A stretch of DNA of 64,000 bases from Candidatus Saganbacteria bacterium (GCA_016223245.1 JACRPL010000008.1:58075-122074); one strand, 5' to 3'; positions 34,437 to 42,503 are shown, numbered from the stretch's first letter. Notes: generated by a model not told the origin, from the letters alone. Numbers and translations: made by a program.

Positions 34437-35998
34437 ACCAGGTGTTTCTTACATTCTTTATCGTCCGTTTCCGGATGGTCCGATCTAAAGTGGGCGCCGC
34501 GCGATTCTTTTCTGTCTTTTGCGGCAGTACTCACTAAGAGTGCGATCTGGACAAGATTTTTAATTTCCACTTCATCTTTTACATGAACATCTTTCGCCAT
34601 ATGTTTTTCGATGTTTTGGAATCGTACCATTGCGGCATTTAATCCTTCTTCATTCCTTTCGATCCCAACTTCCTGCCACATATTGCTCTTGACTATCAGT
34701 TTAAATCTTTGTAGTTCAACGGGTTTTATCATTTCTTTTACCGTAATTTCGGGAAGAGCTGCAAGTTTTATAATTCCGCCTAAATGGGCTTTGGATGCTT
34801 CAGCCGCGCGATGGCCAAAAACCAACCCGTCCAACAGCGAATTGCTTGCGAGCCTGTTCGCGCCATGTACCCCAAGTGATGAACATTCCCCGGCGGCATA
34901 CAGCCCATCGATATTTGTTTTGCCGTCTACATCGGTTTTGATCCCGCCCATGGCGTAATGCGCCGCGGGAGCGACCGGGATATTATCTTTTGTAATATCT
35001 AATCCTCGGTCGAGGCATGTTTTATATATTCCGGGGAACCTCTTTTTTATCTTATCGGCGCCGATTTGCGACAGTTGTAAAAATACATGGTCGCTTCCGG
35101 TTTTTTTCATCTCGTTAAAGATCGCTCTCGCAACAATATCTCGCGGCAGAAGTTCCGATATGAATCTTTCGCTTTTATTGTTTAAAAGCAATCCGCCTTC
35201 TCCGCGCACGGCTTCCGATATCAAAAACTGGGGGAGGGCTACAATATCTTCAAATTCTTTGAATTGCACAAGTGATGTCGGATGGAATTGGACAAATTCC
35301 ATATCTTGGACTTCAGCCCCGGACCTATAAGCCATCAAAACCCCATCGCCAGTCGCTAGAATTGGGTTTGTAGTGTGAAGATATACCTGGCAGAATCCTC
35401 CGGTAGTGAGGATCACGGCGTTTGCGAAGAAATCTTCTATCTTGTTGGTTTTTAGATCGAGGGCTCTAGCCCCAATGCATTTTCCATTATTAATGATAAT
35501 ATCTATTCCCAAGACTTGAGTGAATACTTTTATCTTGCCGCCTTTCATAACTTGGGCGGCGAGAGTTTTTTCTATTTCAAGGCCTGTTTGGTCGCCTGCA
35601 TGAAGAATTCGTCTTCGTTTGTGCGCGCCTTCAAGGGCCAAAGCATATCCTCCGGCTTCGGTTTCCGCGCGGTCGAACTCCGCGCCCAATTCTATTAATT
35701 CGCGTACACGCTCGACCCCTTCATTGACGAGTATCCTTACTGCTTTTTCGTCGCAAAGCCCGGCACCCGCGGCGATCGTATCTTGGAAGTGGAATTCGGT
35801 AGAATCGGATATCTTATCTATTGCAGCGGCTATCCCGCCTTGCGCCTTTTCGGTTGCGGTTTCACCAATTTTGCCTTTGGTTAGGACGGTAACGTTTGCG
35901 AATTTACTCGCTGTCAAAGCCGCTCGGAGGCCAGCAATCCCTCCGCCAATGATCAAAACATCCGAAACATTTGTCATTTGTAATTTGAAATTTGTCAT
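34418..35998 (-). CDS. nadB: L-aspartate oxidase
   Basis: First step of NAD synthesis: FAD-dependent oxidation of aspartate to iminoaspartate. FAD site VLIIGGGIAGLRAALTAS, TEKAQGGIAAA, DQTGLEIEKTL, and HGANRLASNSLLDGLVFG; succinate dehydrogenase/fumarate reductase superfamily, C-terminal helical domain present. Start taken at 35998 (MTNFKLQ), 7 nt after a TATAAT box; the ORF from 36034 would begin upstream of this box. The codons after the start are a heptanucleotide-like repeat. nadA and nadC are not nearby. Confidence 0.93.
   Translation of the reverse strand: MTNFKLQMTNVSDVLIIGGGIAGLRAALTASKFANVTVLTKGKIGETATEKAQGGIAAAIDKISDSTEFHFQDTIAAGAGLCDEKAVRILVNEGVERVRELIELGAEFDRAETEAGGYALALEGAHKRRRILHAGDQTGLEIEKTLAAQVMKGGKIKVFTQVLGIDIIINNGKCIGARALDLKTNKIEDFFANAVILTTGGFCQVYLHTTNPILATGDGVLMAYRSGAEVQDMEFVQFHPTSLVQFKEFEDIVALPQFLISEAVRGEGGLLLNNKSERFISELLPRDIVARAIFNEMKKTGSDHVFLQLSQIGADKIKKRFPGIYKTCLDRGLDITKDNIPVAPAAHYAMGGIKTDVDGKTNIDGLYAAGECSSLGVHGANRLASNSLLDGLVFGHRAAEASKAHLGGIIKLAALPEITVKEMIKPVELQRFKLIVKSNMWQEVGIERNEEGLNAAMVRFQNIEKHMAKDVHVKDEVEIKNLVQIALLVSTAAKDRKESRGAHFRSDHPETDDKECKKHLVYKVSL
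35968..35998. repeat. Heptanucleotide-like repeat at the nadB start
   Basis: Imperfect (AAATGAC/AAATTTC/AAATTAC)-type units cover the first ~10 codons of nadB. Confidence 0.65.
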
Positions 35999-36005
35999 TG
36001 TTGTG

Positions 36006-36011
36006 ATTATA
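36006..36011 (-). promoter_or_regulatory. -10 box of nadB
   Basis: TATAAT on the minus strand, 7 nt before the chosen ATG, no Shine-Dalgarno; predicted leaderless. Confidence 0.55.
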
Positions 36012-36054
36012 CGCTCGTTGACATCTGTCCGCAAGAATGGTTAAATATTCAAGT

Positions 36055-36288
36055 ATGCCAATTCAGATCGTGCAATTCTTAAACTTCAACCCAATATTCA
36101 AAGGTCTAGGGCTGATCATTCTTGGGCTTATCGCGCTGCTGTTCGCTTATTTTATGGATAGGAAATGGAAAGAGCCAAAGAGCTTTGGGTTTGTCTTATT
36201 TATAGCAATAGCGATCTTTATATTGTTGTTCGGGCTATATATCCTGCTATTCCATCCTAATTGGTGGGCGCTGCCTTATTCCGCGTAG
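36055..36288 (+). CDS. Small two-helix membrane protein, hypothetical
   Basis: 77 residues from the ATG at 36055 (MPIQIVQF). Two transmembrane helices (GLGLIILGLIALLFAYFM and FGFVLFIAIAIFILLFGLYI) joined by a charged DRKWKEPK loop. No family recognised. Its stop codon lies inside a three-way palindromic element. Confidence 0.6.
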   Translation: MPIQIVQFLNFNPIFKGLGLIILGLIALLFAYFMDRKWKEPKSFGFVLFIAIAIFILLFGLYILLFHPNWWALPYSA

Positions 36289-36341
36289 CAGAGCCTCTTA
36301 GGCTCTGTTCTATTTTGCACCCCTAAGAGGGGTGCCTACGC
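36283..36341. terminator. Cruciform-like element between convergent genes
   Basis: Outer arms GCGTAG/CTACGC enclose two perfect hairpins: CAGAGCC-TCTTA-GGCTCTG and GCACCCCT-AAG-AGGGGTGC. It fits exactly between the stop codons of the small membrane protein gene and trxA, both of which overlap its outer arms. Likely bidirectional terminator or a repeat acting as one. Confidence 0.7.
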
Positions 36342-36655
36342 TAAGCGTATTTTTTGACCTCTTGCTCGAACGCGGCTTCGGGTTTAAATCCGATTATCCG
36401 ATTTACTTCTTTTCCGTCCTTAAATACGATTATGCAGGGGATTCCGCTAACTCCATATTCGCTCGCTTTTTCGGAGTTTTCGTCGGTGTTGACCTTGAGA
36501 AATTTGATAGCCGGGTATTTTTGCGACATTTTATCGAATATCGGGGCCATCATTTTGCAAGGTCCGCACCAGGGAGCCCAAAAATCCACAAGAACAACGC
36601 CTGCTTGCCCTTCAACTTCAACCTTAAAATCCTTATCACTTATTTCTTTTGCCAT
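36341..36655 (-). CDS. trxA: Thioredoxin
   Basis: 104 residues, cytoplasmic disulfide reductase. Active site WAPWCGPCKMMAP, then KVNTDENSEKASEYGVSGIP (cis-Pro loop) and VFKDGKEV. GGAGGTAATAAC before the ATG. Single gene convergent with the small membrane protein gene. Confidence 0.96.
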   Translation of the reverse strand: MAKEISDKDFKVEVEGQAGVVLVDFWAPWCGPCKMMAPIFDKMSQKYPAIKFLKVNTDENSEKASEYGVSGIPCIIVFKDGKEVNRIIGFKPEAAFEQEVKKYA

Positions 36656-36696
36656 TGTTATTACCTCCTGCGGAATTACTGATATTATATCACTAT

Positions 36697-37518
36697 TTAT
36701 TCGGGTCGATTAAAGAATTTTTTCCATTCGGATGATATTGTTTGTATCCTATTAATATGCAAAGGATTGAAATTCTTGGAGCTAGGATAGACTTGCAGTC
36801 CGCCCGCCACTTCGCAAGCGAGCTTAAGGCTGTATTTCAGTTTCTGGTATTGTCCCGAAAAGACCGATTCATCCTTTGGATAAAGCCCCATTGGCAGCGC
36901 TAGGCTTACGATTTCTTGGCTGGCTAATTTGCTTAGGGCATCACATGATCTTGCAAGGGAGTATCGGGCTTCTTTGGAGCTTATATTTTTCAACCTATCG
37001 TGTGAATACGTATGAGATGCAGCTTCCATGCCCATGGAAACCAATTGCTTGATTTTTTTTGTCGCAAATTCTTTTTGGCCGAAAATATTCCTGTCGGGAT
37101 TGTTCGTTTCGATCAATATAAAAAACGTCGCACGCATCGGCCATTCCGTCTTGTGCTTATCATGGAATGCTTTTATAATTCCTACCGCGCAGTTGGGATC
37201 GATCTTCCCATTTTTCAAATACCTGAATTGGCTCGATGACGAATCGTCAAAGGTCAAAATGACGGGCGTTTTTCCTTTCGGGATAATTAATGGGGACAAT
37301 AGATCTTTTAAATTGATCGGGTAATAATTGTTCTTATAGAGCCATTCAAGGTCTTTCCTGAAATTTTCCGCGGTCCTGGCCCACCTGGCTTCGTATGTCC
37401 CAATTAGATGATATTCGAGTACGGGAAATTTTTTTTCACGCGGCCCCTTTAAATCCCCCATGGCAATTGCGGCGGACGATATTGATAAGAGTAAAATTAC
37501 CGTTAATATGCGTTTCAT
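36697..37518 (-). CDS. Exported polysaccharide deacetylase
   Basis: 273 residues with signal peptide (ILTVILLLSISSAAIA). NodB fold: VLEYHLIG, metal Asp in LTFDDSSSSQ, metal His pair in ASHTYSHDRL, MRATFFI, and LALPMGLYP. Probably removes acetyl groups from cell-wall or exopolysaccharide sugars outside the membrane. A TATAAT lies ~33 nt upstream (37546-37552), close to the border of the structured RNA. Confidence 0.88.
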   Translation of the reverse strand: MKRILTVILLLSISSAAIAMGDLKGPREKKFPVLEYHLIGTYEARWARTAENFRKDLEWLYKNNYYPINLKDLLSPLIIPKGKTPVILTFDDSSSSQFRYLKNGKIDPNCAVGIIKAFHDKHKTEWPMRATFFILIETNNPDRNIFGQKEFATKKIKQLVSMGMEAASHTYSHDRLKNISSKEARYSLARSCDALSKLASQEIVSLALPMGLYPKDESVFSGQYQKLKYSLKLACEVAGGLQVYPSSKNFNPLHINRIQTISSEWKKFFNRPE

Positions 37519-37560
37519 TTAGATAATCTTTCAAAATTTTGTTATGATATTATATCATGA

Positions 37561-37860
37561 GTGCGCCAAGAAAAGCTTGGCGTATACAGTCGATTGAAAT
37601 CCGACCTATCCAAAGCCTAACCAGCAGAATAGAACGGAACTCCAAGTGCTCCGATGCGAATCGGGGTGCGGAGCAGGAGTGAAGGGCTACCAGGCCATAA
37701 CGCAAGTGAAGGTATATGACGGGAACTTGGGAGGTCTGGAATGCAGCCCCAGGTCGAGGGGAAGTTTTTAGCCCCCTGATATAATTGGACTTTCCGAATG
37801 AGAGACTTTTCCGGCATAGCTAGATGCCAAGTCAGACTCGGAAAATGCAACACAGCTCAA
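37561..37860 (+). ncRNA. Structured RNA, probable 5' half (domain I-III) of a group II intron
   Basis: No ORF explains this 300-nt interval. It opens with GTGCGCC, matching the group II 5' consensus GUGYG, directly followed by a CGCCAAG/CTTGGCG hairpin, then GTCG/CGAC, a long stem ACTCC-TGCTCCG/CGGAGCA-GGAGT, an ACTTGGG/CCCCAGGT stem, AGGGG/CCCCT, and a TTTCCGA/TCGGAAA stem enclosing GGCAT/ATGCC. Stretches such as AGGAGTGAAGGGC and CGCAAGTGAAGG look like those of bacterial group II introns. No reverse-transcriptase ORF and no domain V/VI follow; an IS relic takes their place. Identity as an intron remnant is inference from pattern. Confidence 0.45.
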
Positions 37861-37881
37861 ATATGAAGGGGGTTTTTAATA

Positions 37882-38263
37882 ATGGTACACAAGAAATGGT
37901 CCACTGATGAAAAAATGGCGATAGGTCGCCGCAGGGCGAAGTTGATCGTTTGTTGAAGCTAGTCGGTCAACAGGCATATGCCATTGAATGTCAAAAAAAA
38001 ATTGCGCAGGGACTGCCACTGTAGAGGAAAAGCGAAAAAAAGAAGTGATCGGCAGATATTTCAGCATGAGGGCAAGAGCTGCGGAAGAATTCTGCCTGGC
38101 GGCAGAGAAAAGAACTTGGCTTAAAATCGAATATTGCGGAGTGCAGGCGCCCAATGACAAGCCATATATTGAAAGCTGGTTTTCTTGCTACAAGAAAGAA
38201 GAAGTTTATCGGAATGATTATCTGAATTTCTGGGAAGGTCGTAAGGAGATTTTGTCTTTATAA
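37882..38263 (+). pseudogene. IS3-type transposase relic (OrfA ends plus integrase C-terminus)
   Basis: Three fragments in order: an OrfA-like N-terminus (VHKKWSTDEKMAI, 37882-37925), an OrfA C-terminus in another frame (LLKLVGQQAYAIECQKKIAQ, ~37952-38023), and the end of an rve/DDE integrase (GVQAPNDKPYIESWFSCYKK, then EEVYRNDYLNF) in the ORF that ends at 38263, which holds the last catalytic Glu (YIES). The middle of the element, including both Asp residues, is gone. Clear remnant of a deleted insertion sequence. Confidence 0.75.
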
Positions 38264-38623
38264 GATCATCAAATATTTGCTCAATATCTGCAATTTCTCC
38301 ATGTCTTAACATGCTCGGGTCTTTGGTCCACTCCACAAAAGAAGTAATATCCTGCCTAAGCATTTCAAGCAGTTGCGGCAGGTCTTCCTTTGGCATCAAG
38401 TAGGTTGTTGTCCACAATTTTTGGTATGCCATCGTCAGGCGATAAAGCTTTTTTTCAGGCAGTATCGCGGATATGTCAACTGGTATTGCGCTGTTTTCGG
38501 GAAGGGCTGAAGGTGATCGCGCGGAATAACGGGGCCCATTTTAGGACGGTCAAAATCAACAAACCATCTTTGCGGAGTCCGTCTTGAAAAGAAAGAAACG
38601 GATCCCGTTTTATTTATTGGCAT
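38121..38623 (-). pseudogene. Hypothetical protein gene, frameshifted and truncated by the IS relic
   Basis: ORF 38435-38623 (RTPQRWFVDFDRPKMGPVIP) and ORF 38121-38432 (AYQKLWTTTYLMPKEDLPQL) join into one protein if one C is added to CCC at 38504-38506: ...PRDHLQPLPENSAIPVDIS then AILPEKKLYRLTMAYQ. The C-terminal end after ~38265 reads into the transposase relic on the other strand, so the natural end is lost. No family recognised; charged, soluble look. Starts 1 nt after the stop of the upstream membrane-protein gene, so it was part of that operon. Confidence 0.5.
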
Positions 38624-38624
38624 T

Positions 38625-39483
38625 TTATCCCTTCAAAGGAGGATGTTTTTCATTGTTAACCGCCAGTTTTAATGCCGCAGCAAGCCTTGCGTCCTTTTCG
38701 CCAATATGACATAGTATTTGAGCCAGCTTATAATACTGCAGCTTCCCTAATCCTTTCGCAACTATGCCAATATCTGGTGATTTATGCAATATATCTTTAA
38801 GCGCATTAGTTAATTTATTTTTACTCTTCGATCCAATGAAATTAGGCAGCATAGAGCCAAAAAGCGCAGAAAAAAATATTGCCGCAGATATTAAAAAATG
38901 AAATCCACCATAACCAGTGCTAATCAATACAGCAACTAAGGCATCGATAAAGGAACCCTTAATAAGTAGAGCCTGAAGAAGAAAATTCGTGTAGCGTAAC
39001 ATCACGGCACCTATCCACATACCAGTGGCAAAAAGGCTAATACCTGAAAGCACCAATGTTACGTTTTGAATTATCTCTATAATAGGATTGAAATTAATTG
39101 CCATGGTATTTTTATCTATCTTGTCTATCTTAGCAAAATAAAGTTCAAACAGTTCATCATACGTTCTTGCTTTGGAAAAGCGAGTGCCAGAAACCAGTTT
39201 TCTATCAATAGGAGCGGATTCGGTTGGGAGTGTGTCTGGCATTCTCTCGCTTTTTTGCAGCGCTGCAGACACCGACACCGCTATTGGCTTTACCCATATT
39301 GCCAATTGTTATTATTTCGCCTTTTGGCAGATATATGTTTGTCCCGTTAAGGCGTAATACCCCCGCAATTTCACCTGTCGTGGATAAAAGGTCTTTTTTA
39401 ACATGGACTTTTACCTTGTTCCCCGATGGAAGGTCAAAGCTGCATTTCTTATAATCACTTCTGAATATAGTTGAGATTGACAT
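38625..39483 (-). pseudogene. Hypothetical membrane protein, probably one gene split at an A6 run
   Basis: ORF 39205-39483 (92 residues; beta-rich, SGNKVKVHVKKDLLSTTGEI) and ORF 38625-39305 (226 residues) overlap by 101 nt, too much for two normal genes. Removing one A from the A6 run (T6 at 39251-39256 on the plus strand) fuses them to ~290 residues: an N-terminal beta-rich domain, a linker and two to three transmembrane segments (~VTLVLSGISLFATGMWIGAV, LISAAIFFSALFGSML) with a charged helical tail. No family recognised. If the second ORF stands alone its start is uncertain (39305, 39242 or 39104). Confidence 0.5.
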
Positions 39484-39493
39484 GTTATCTTTC

Positions 39494-39718
39494 TTAAAGA
39501 GACTCCTGAAAAATCAACCCATTTTCCCATGGATTATCTTTTTCTTTTTGGCCCGCATATATATCGACAGCCCCGCCTAGGATTTCACTATGGAACAAAC
39601 TATTTTTTATGCCCGCAATCCTTTGATGCGCAAGGAATACAGAGAATAATGAAAGCCCTGCCGGCCGCAACCCCATTGATCCCAAAATCCTTTTCATGGC
39701 ATGTCTTCTGGAATTCAA
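39494..39718 (-). CDS. Hypothetical ORF upstream of the membrane-protein gene, doubtful
   Basis: Up to 74 residues; the second half looks protein-like (SLFHSEILGGAVDIYAGQKE, DNPWENGLIFQ). It ends 10 nt before the next minus-strand gene and would carry that gene's Shine-Dalgarno (AGGAG), which fits an operon. It overlaps head-on the plus-strand ORF 39529-40140. May be the 3' end of a longer, decayed gene. Confidence 0.3.
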   Translation of the reverse strand: MNSRRHAMKRILGSMGLRPAGLSLFSVFLAHQRIAGIKNSLFHSEILGGAVDIYAGQKEKDNPWENGLIFQESL

Positions 39719-40140
39719 CCCTGTCTTTTTTTAGAACCAAGCGAATGGGAGAAGAAAAGTTCAAGGAAGCATTTAACCAAGTGGTAAAACAATTAAAAGA
39801 GGCGGGCTTGATCTCTGGGCAGCTCCAATCCCAAGATGCCAGCTGGGGAGCTAAATCTGACAAGAAATTCTTCGCCGGATACAAAGTTGAGTCTAATCTT
39901 GATCACAAGTTCGGCATCATAACCGCTATTGAAGCAGACAAGGCCGGACACCCCGAAGAAAAATCAACTCTCTTGTTCCTGCCAAGAACAAAGAAGGCGG
40001 ACTTGTTTTGGATAACTTTTACTTCGAGTGCGGACATGTTTCAAAATATTATTATTAGAAATATTATAGGAAATATTATTAATTCTTCTTCGCTACGTAG
40101 AATCTATCTTTGTTTAGGATCTTTATATTTCTACGTTTGA
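39529..40140 (+). CDS. Hypothetical protein, start uncertain
   Basis: The middle is convincingly protein-like: GEEKFKEAFNQVVKQLKEAG, QSQDASWGAKSDKKFFAGYK, IITAIEADKAGHPEEKSTLL, PRTKKADLFWITFTSSADMF. The start may be 39649 (AAGGA upstream) or 39745 since the first ~40 residues look poor. The last ~30 codons lie in AT-rich sequence and overlap tail-to-tail with the zinc-ribbon gene, so the natural C-terminus may be lost. No family recognised; soluble, alpha/beta. Confidence 0.45.
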   Translation: MDYLFLFGPHIYRQPRLGFHYGTNYFLCPQSFDAQGIQRIMKALPAATPLIPKSFSWHVFWNSTLSFFRTKRMGEEKFKEAFNQVVKQLKEAGLISGQLQSQDASWGAKSDKKFFAGYKVESNLDHKFGIITAIEADKAGHPEEKSTLLFLPRTKKADLFWITFTSSADMFQNIIIRNIIGNIINSSSLRRIYLCLGSLYFYV

Positions 40141-40243
40141 CTTCGGCTCGGCAAATTATGCAAAAGACGCTTCCCTCGGCGACTTTTCTGCCGCATCCGC
40201 ACGCAGGCTTGTTCAGACGCTGCTTAAGTTTGACAACTGCCAT
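40079..40243 (-). CDS. Small zinc-ribbon protein (54 residues)
   Basis: ATG at 40243, TAA at 40079-40081. Residues start AVVKLKQRLNKPACGCGRKV and continue with the second Cys pair CIICRAEVKRRN; CGC...CIIC is a likely zinc ribbon. Basic overall, so nucleic-acid binding is possible. Good signals: AGGAG 9 nt before the ATG and TATAAT at 40264-40269. Overlaps the 3' end of the plus-strand hypothetical gene. Too short for usual ORF cut-offs. Confidence 0.7.
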   Translation of the reverse strand: MAVVKLKQRLNKPACGCGRKVAEGSVFCIICRAEVKRRNIKILNKDRFYVAKKN

Positions 40244-40263
40244 AGTTTTTAGCTCCTGGCCAC

Positions 40264-40269
40264 ATTATA
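40264..40269 (-). promoter_or_regulatory. -10 box of the small zinc-ribbon gene
   Basis: TATAAT on the minus strand, 20 nt before the ATG, with a Shine-Dalgarno in between; a normal leader, unlike many unit heads here. Confidence 0.5.
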
Positions 40270-40299
40270 CTACATATTATGGGTAACTGCACTTAAATT

Positions 40300-40821
40300 T
40301 CAGCCATTTGCCGCAGCTTGTGCGCCTGGCGCTCCATACTTCAACAGCATTTCAACGGTTGCCTTGTCTTCAGCTTTGAAGTTTTTTATTATAGCAGGAA
40401 TTGTCCAGATCAATCCAAAAGGCAGTCCCCACCATCCAAATATAAATGTGATCAAAGAGAAAACATAACCCATCGCATAACCCTTTGGAAAAAAATAATA
40501 TGCCGATTGGTCCCGTATTGAGAATATAATAAAACTTAAAACCCACGTATACCGCACTACCTCGGTCTCTTTTGTGATTTCGCGCCCCGCATACTTGGTT
40601 TTCCCGCCGCTTAAAAGCGCGTTTTTGTTTTTACCGATAATTTCCAAGAACCCTTCCGCGTCCCACAATTGGGTCATCAGATAAAAGCTTAATGCAAGAT
40701 AAATGCTTCCTAGCGCCACAAGCTGCGGAGCCGCATTTTCCAAAGCCCAGCCTTCCGTGAAGCCGGTAAACAGCCCGATCGCCAAAAGGAACAATCCAAC
40801 GCCCGTCGCTATTTTTAACAT
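40300..40821 (-). CDS. Hypothetical four-helix membrane protein
   Basis: 173 residues. Hydrophobic segments at ~4-21 (IATGVGLFLLAIGLFTGF), ~34-52, ~92-103 and ~117-142 (FSLITFIFGWWGLPFGLIW). Charged loops hold KTKYAGREITKETEVVRYTW. No family recognised. Begins 1 nt after the stop of the upstream gene with AAGGAAA inside it, so the two form an operon. Confidence 0.6.
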   Translation of the reverse strand: MLKIATGVGLFLLAIGLFTGFTEGWALENAAPQLVALGSIYLALSFYLMTQLWDAEGFLEIIGKNKNALLSGGKTKYAGREITKETEVVRYTWVLSFIIFSIRDQSAYYFFPKGYAMGYVFSLITFIFGWWGLPFGLIWTIPAIIKNFKAEDKATVEMLLKYGAPGAQAAANG

Positions 40822-40822
40822 A

Positions 40823-41440
40823 TCACGCTTTCCTTGATTTTAAGAATTTGGACAAATTCGCGGGCCTAAATGCCCCTGCCCCGATCCAAAAAGTGAATGA
40901 CGGCGAAAGAACGTTGCCCGTCCGCAGGTCGCAGGCAAACCCATAAACCCCGATCATCGGGGATACATCCCTGTATTTCATTCCTTTTATCAACTGCTTA
41001 TATTTAATAAAATTCTCATGATCTTCAAATAGAAAATATCGGAGGCAGAATATGCCCGATAGCGCGGAAACGACATTCGAGTAATAAAGCGCCCAATCTT
41101 TGATGCTTTTAAAGTAATTTTCATCCTGTATATTATTCCAAATGCTTTTTGTAAGCATTATGTCGGCCTGATGCATCTCCTTAAGAGATTTTTCATCAAA
41201 ATCATCCGCGAAAGTAAAAATACCGGCGACCGGCATCCCAGAGAACGTCCCTCCCGCAAGAATATCAACATTTGTATAAAACTGGTCCAGAGCATTCCGG
41301 ACTTCTTTAGATTTAAAGAAATAAACGAGGCGCCTCAACGGCGGTAATTTTGCGGCTGTTTGTTCATCTGTCGAATCTAATACTAGCCCATTGTCCTCAA
41401 GATATGTTTTCAAAGCGCTTATGAAACCCGCATCAGCCAT
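40823..41440 (-). CDS. Hypothetical protein, unknown function
   Basis: 205 residues from the ATG at 41440 (MADAGFISALKTYLEDNG); the ORF extends to 41476 but those codons overlap likely promoter sequence. Mixed alpha/beta: PPLRRLVYFFKSKEVRNALDQ (given without its last residues), NVDILAGGTFSGMPVAGIFT, and SPMIGVYGFACDLRTGN. No signal peptide and no known motif. Co-oriented with the four-helix membrane protein. Confidence 0.55.
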   Translation of the reverse strand: MADAGFISALKTYLEDNGLVLDSTDEQTAAKLPPLRRLVYFFKSKEVRNALDQFYTNVDILAGGTFSGMPVAGIFTFADDFDEKSLKEMHQADIMLTKSIWNNIQDENYFKSIKDWALYYSNVVSALSGIFCLRYFLFEDHENFIKYKQLIKGMKYRDVSPMIGVYGFACDLRTGNVLSPSFTFWIGAGAFRPANLSKFLKSRKA

Positions 41441-41530
41441 GGCAGTATAATTGCACAAAATTATCAAGCTTGTCAAGCGCTATGCCATATGCTTTGTCCT
41501 TTTCTAAAAAGAAGCGTCGAGGGGAACAAT

Positions 41531-41559
41531 TTGTTAAGTCTCTTCTACTATTATATAAT
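41531..41559 (+). promoter_or_regulatory. Sigma70-type promoter of the holA operon
   Basis: TTGTTA (41531-41536), 17-nt spacer, TATAAT (41554-41559); ATG 14 nt later without a Shine-Dalgarno. Predicted leader of only ~8 nt. Confidence 0.65.
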
Positions 41560-41573
41560 TACATCTAATCCCA

Positions 41574-42503
41574 ATGATCTACTTAATCTACGGCGAAGAG
41601 CAATATCTGGTCCGGGATTTTATTTCCCGCGTAATAGAAAAAAATAAGGGCGCGGCTATCGAAAAGCTCGATTCGCCTTCACTCAATTCTTTGGTTGAAA
41701 TCATATCTATACCATCCCTTTTTTCTCCTGATAGAATAATTATTGCCGAAGATCTAGCTCTCAATGAAGACAGTGAAAAATTCGCATCCGCATTGCAAAC
41801 AATGCCGCCAAACCTTACTTTGATCATAAAAAAAGCCGACGGCTTCGATAAAAGGACAAAATTCTATAAAACGATCGAACCTATCTGCGAGATACATGAA
41901 TTCAAATCCATCCCCGAATGGGAAGAGGGAAAATTGTCCGAATTCGTGATCGGAGCTTTCGCGAAGCTTAATAAAAAAATAACCCGCGATAACGCGGATA
42001 TACTTGTCGAAAACGTTGGCCGCAATATGGCCCTCCTGAACGCTGAAATAGAAAAGATATCAACTTACGCAGGAGATAAAAATACCATAGAAATATCCGA
42101 CATCGAAGATGTAGTGACCAGGTCGGGATGGGATTCTTTCGCGTTCGTAAACCTGGTTGTCGGCCGGGATTATAAGAATGCCCTGAAAACAATCGAGAGG
42201 CTTTTGTCCGAGAATGAAGAGCCGTCAAACCTGCTTGCCTTGGCTTCTTCCCAATACAGGGATATGTTCAAAGTGAAATTATTAGCAAGCAATGGAGCAA
42301 GCGTGAACGAAATAATGGGCAGGATGAAAAAAACATCATATTATTACATAAATAAGCTTTTTATGGCCGTAAAACATTTTAGGCTTGAAGAACTTGAGCA
42401 CGGGCTTGAACGGTTTTATGAGGCCGACCTGAAGATCAAGAGCGGTTATAGCCCGCGAGTTGTTTTTCCTCTTTTATTATCGGAACTGATGCCAAATGTC
42501 TAA
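41574..42503 (+). CDS. holA: DNA polymerase III subunit delta
   Basis: 309 residues. Clamp-loader subunit that opens the sliding clamp. Family signs: MIYLIYGEEQYLVRDFI, LFSPDRIIIAEDL, LTLIIKKADGFDKRTKFYK, AKLNKKITRDNADILVENVGRN (longer stretch abbreviated), DIEDVVTRSGWDSFAFVNLV. Overlaps the PBP gene by 8 nt. Confidence 0.9.
   Translation: MIYLIYGEEQYLVRDFISRVIEKNKGAAIEKLDSPSLNSLVEIISIPSLFSPDRIIIAEDLALNEDSEKFASALQTMPPNLTLIIKKADGFDKRTKFYKTIEPICEIHEFKSIPEWEEGKLSEFVIGAFAKLNKKITRDNADILVENVGRNMALLNAEIEKISTYAGDKNTIEISDIEDVVTRSGWDSFAFVNLVVGRDYKNALKTIERLLSENEEPSNLLALASSQYRDMFKVKLLASNGASVNEIMGRMKKTSYYYINKLFMAVKHFRLEELEHGLERFYEADLKIKSGYSPRVVFPLLLSELMPNV

Noticed and set aside
34611..34958. Plus-strand ORF inside nadB
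   Set aside because: Antisense shadow of a conserved gene. Similar long antisense ORFs (e.g. 21173-21856, 27806-28498, 49028-49654, 59004-59336) were dropped for the same reason.
37617..37853. Minus-strand ORF of 78 residues
   Set aside because: Composition is that of antisense to the structured RNA; no start signals.
37561..37860. Group I intron
   Set aside because: No P/Q/R/S core sequences; the 5' GTGCG and stem pattern fit a group II intron better.
39600..39884. Minus-strand 94-residue ORF
   Set aside because: The plus-strand ORF 39529-40140 has better protein character in this interval.
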